From Manduca sexta (lineage: Eukaryota > Arthropoda > Insecta > Lepidoptera > Sphingidae): a stretch of 64,000 bases of DNA. The translations under genes and the position numbers were made by a program. Positions 61,018 through 64,000 of this stretch are shown here, piece after piece; position 1 is the stretch's first letter; every line of letters starts with the position of its first letter. The stretch spans positions 9,102,913 to 9,166,912 of the forward strand of contig NC_051131.1 of the NCBI RefSeq assembly GCF_014839805.1. Direction: 5' to 3'. Below the pieces are notes generated by a model. It did not search any database, was not told the DNA's origin, and saw nothing but the letters and a program-made list of their open reading frames with translations.

Positions 61018-61095
61018 ATGAACTGCGCGTACTATCAGCACAACGGGGGCTCACACCCCGTGCCTCACAATGTCAATAATAGCTACTTCAACGAG
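61018..61095 (+). CDS. Candidate first coding exon (26 codons), gene unrecognised
   Basis: ATG at 61018 encodes MNCAYYQHNGGSHPVPHNVN followed by NSYFNE and stops at a consensus donor GAG|GTAATA at 61095/61096, phase 0. The peptide is Asn/His/Tyr-rich and polar, as is common at the start of developmental transcription factors. Its CpG-rich leader and donor mirror the exon at 17679, and both leave phase 0. The two could be alternative first exons of one gene, possibly the Sp1-class neighbour of buttonhead, with shared exons beyond the window. That link is inference. The initiation context is weak (C at -3) and the uORF overlaps the start codon. Confidence 0.5.
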
Positions 61096-63350
61096 GTAAT
61101 ACCATTATTTAATTAACAATAGTTGCCGAAATTAAAATAACGTTACTATTACAGTAATAAGCTCCATTAGCAAATGAATGGGCTTAGCCATTTTTAATGC
61201 AAAAAGGAACGCACTTATAAAAAATGCGAAAATCATTTTTTGTCAGAAATACGCAACATTACAAAAGAGAAAAGAATTAGATCAATTAATAAGCTGGATC
61301 GAATGTCGTAAGAAACTATTATTCCGTGCGTTGTTCGGCGAACAAAAGGCGCACGAAAATGAGCCAACAAAGGCACACCTTGGCGCTCCACAATGCCAGA
61401 ATGGGAATAAAAATATTTAATTGGTGTGATTACGGTGTGATTATGGCGGACAAACACCTCCTGTGGTCCCGTCATGCGTCACGCCGTGGTTATGAAGAAC
61501 GGTGTAGCGCCGACAATCGCCCGTGTGAACACTTTCTTATTTAGCGTTTCTTGCAATATTCTATTGTGTTTTGTTAATGTGTAACTTATTTACAAATAAT
61601 CTTATTATTGAACGCAAATGTTGTGATGAAAGGATTTTAAGAGTTACCAATGATATCTTGTTTTTATTACAACTGGATAGTAAATTACAAAACGACGATA
61701 TTTTATCACATTTCACAGCCTGTGTCATTTTTGTAACGAAACAAGAATAAAAATAGATTTTCGATTATTAAACGGTTGTTATTCTTCTTACGCACCCTAA
61801 AGTACTCAAACTAAGACGGTTGGATTGAGCGATGCTATTAAGCCACTTCTTGCTTCAATGTAAGTCACCGTAAAAGCAAGTAAGAACATACATAAGTAAG
61901 AAATTCACCCATAAATTCCAATTAAAAAACACAGCTAAGTGATGCACAAAGTATATTCATAACCTTGAGATAATAAATATAATAAGTTTATAGAAAGATG
62001 AATTTCTAACATGTTTAACGCATGCGATGATATCTAATAGAACTTAAAGAAAATTTCGTCGGCCGAAGTGGGATAAGATTAGAGAATTAAAAATAATAAA
62101 ATATATAATATGATAAATTACCGGAATGAATGAATTCCACTCTATGAGAAAATTATTAATCTTCCCAATTTGAAAATATAAAAATAATGCATAAATACGG
62201 AATAATGGAAATGATTTTACACTTGTAACACGTGTATTCTTTAAAATATTAAAACTAAAAACTGCATTAAACGACGCTAGTCCTTTCCTCATATCTACAT
62301 CGCCAAACTCACTCTTTCATTCATCATTCATTCTCTCGTTCATTTATACGCCATCACTCATTCTGTTTGGATACACACAATCCCACATAGATACTCTACT
62401 AAAAACAGCATAAAATTTATCTAAAAAGGCGTATCAAAGTTATGCATAAAAGGATGCCCTCGCATAAGTTTTTTATCGGTCATCTCTCGTAAGTAAAAGT
62501 AATGTAGAAATGAGATAGACATCAATCTGAAACAAATGTACCTTAATATTAGTCATTGGCCGAACGTGCCTCTATAATTATGATAATGTACAACTAAAAT
62601 ATTTTTTCTACAGTTATATTGAGCCAGTCATCATTATTAAATACAATCCTTTTGTGTCTACCGTGCATTAGAAAGGAGTGGCCACCAGTCGCACGAGTAA
62701 ACATACGGATTAATTACAATTTTATTATTAGTATATGATAAGTTAATTTCAACTCCATAACTTAGTTATAAAGAACTTTTCTTTGGAAAATTTACTTAAT
62801 TATGCAATTGAGCGCTATTATGTTCATCGATATGATTAACTTGTTAAGGTTCTGGTACCAAATAAATGTAATATAATATTCCGTTTTATGATTCTTATAA
62901 GAATAATGATCGATAGAAATTTTGGAAAGAACAACTGAGGATTTTTTAAAGTTTTAAGTCGGACTGCAGAGACAATAATAATAAATAAATACCAATATAG
63001 GTTATTTATCTAACGATGTAGATTTTATATTATATTCATATTATTTTATCTTAAATCGATGAGTGAACAAATGTTTCACTTGATGATGAGTAAGTACGAG
63101 GCGATAGATTTCTCGTATGCGCGAATTTGCCAGGATAGATCATCCCTTTATCTATTCGTGATACTATTTACGAAGCACTGTGTGCGATCCTTGTTCCTTA
63201 TATAGCATATACTGGTAAGGGTTGGGTATTTTAAGGCGTAACGTCTAATGTCTCATGAAGATAACCTTATCAACCTTATACATGTATACCTATGTAAACC
63301 ATTCTATTTATATAATAATATATTTAATCCATATTTCTGTCGTATAATGG
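61096..63350. other. Probable intron; no further exon seen
   Basis: AT-rich sequence follows the donor. A balanced island at about 61310-61540 (CGTTGTTCGGCGAACAAAAG) resembles a conserved non-coding element. A CATT-type low-complexity tract lies at about 62310-62360. Confidence 0.4.
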
Positions 63351-63353
63351 TCT

Positions 63354-63393
63354 CGTAATGATTCTGTTATTACAAAATAACAGAATCATTACG
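63354..63393. repeat. Inverted repeat, 18-bp perfect arms, 4-base loop
   Basis: CGTAATGATTCTGTTATT at 63354-63371 is exactly complemented at 63376-63393. Confidence 0.92.
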
Positions 63394-63950
63394 TAATGGC
63401 TCAATGTTATATATTTTGCACAATTTGAACTATAAGTATATATCACATGATACCTTTTTTTTGAATCTTTTATAATCCCGATAGAAAAATAAAATTGGAA
63501 GCATAAATAATTAATTTTTAATCAACATGAAAATTTTAAATCTCTTTTCGCAACATAAATAAAAATTAACAAAGGACCTTGCCAAAGTTAGCCAGAACGA
63601 TGTAATTATCATCAAAAGCGCAGAATATTTGCTATAGAGCTGAATCAAAAAAGTAATCTCAACCATACACCAAGAATATTAGTCGAATCGTGGGTGTATT
63701 ACTAACATTTAAAGAAATGGTAGAAATGATTATTTTATTAACTGCATCAGCAATGCTGTTAATAATGTAAACAAATCTATGTCCAGAGGCGCTCTATATT
63801 ACAAAAAAAGTTAAGGTATTTGATCAACATTTACGTCATACTATTTCAATATGTACAATTCGTTTATAACTTTCCAATAGTACACAAACGGCCTATGCTA
63901 AATATGCGACAGAAAAATCCCTACATACAGTTCCAAAACAAAACTGTTCA

Positions 63951-63998
63951 AATTTCAGTAGCGTTACTATCCAGCTGGATAGTAACGCTACTGAAATT
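63951..63998. repeat. 48-bp perfect, loopless palindrome
   Basis: The left half AATTTCAGTAGCGTTACTAT followed by CCAG is mirrored exactly by CTGG and the complement, ending two bases before the window edge. There are no mismatches over 24-base arms. Confidence 0.95.
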
Positions 63999-64000
63999 GT

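Overview
This window is nuclear DNA from an insect, almost certainly a moth or butterfly. The background is AT-rich. The repeats are characteristically lepidopteran: Helitrons that begin TCCTACTAATATTATAAA and end with a hairpin plus CTAGT, two tRNA-headed SINE families, hAT-type MITEs, and RTE-like and CR1-like LINE tails. No species is claimed, and nothing bacterial, viral or CRISPR-like was seen. Most long open frames here are chance or repeat-derived. Real coding sequence is sparse, all on the + strand, and split into small exons.

Layout. (1) 365-497 is the last coding exon of an unrecognised gene whose protein ends in RDEL, followed by a probable 3' UTR. (2) About 2-13.4 kb is intergenic and repeat-rich: a 757-bp Helitron with a 123-bp internal triplication, a SINE, an (AT)n palindrome, hAT MITEs and LINE tails. 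(3) 13.4-15.0 kb holds the one complete recognisable gene, a buttonhead/Sp5-class three-zinc-finger transcription factor at 14012-14977, with a GC-rich, GC-box-bearing promoter region upstream. (4) 17.1-17.75 kb is a CpG-dense segment with a candidate first coding exon (17679-17720, good donor). (5) 17.8-60.7 kb has no convincing internal exons. It contains dispersed SINE, MITE and Helitron copies up to about 52 kb, and islands of balanced composition that look like non-coding regulatory DNA. The stretch 52.2-60.7 kb is nearly free of recognisable repeats. (6) 60.76-61.1 kb is a second CpG-dense segment with a candidate first coding exon (61018-61095), preceded by a three-codon uORF. (7) The remainder, to 64 kb, is probably the intron downstream of that exon, with two short palindromes.

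How the parts may fit. In insects, buttonhead lies beside a second Sp-family gene (Sp1, the Sp6-9 class), and the two share developmental regulation. My inference is that the desert downstream of the buttonhead-like gene is their regulatory landscape. The two phase-0 first exons could be alternative starts of the neighbouring Sp-family gene, whose zinc-finger exon would lie beyond 64 kb. The window alone does not prove this.
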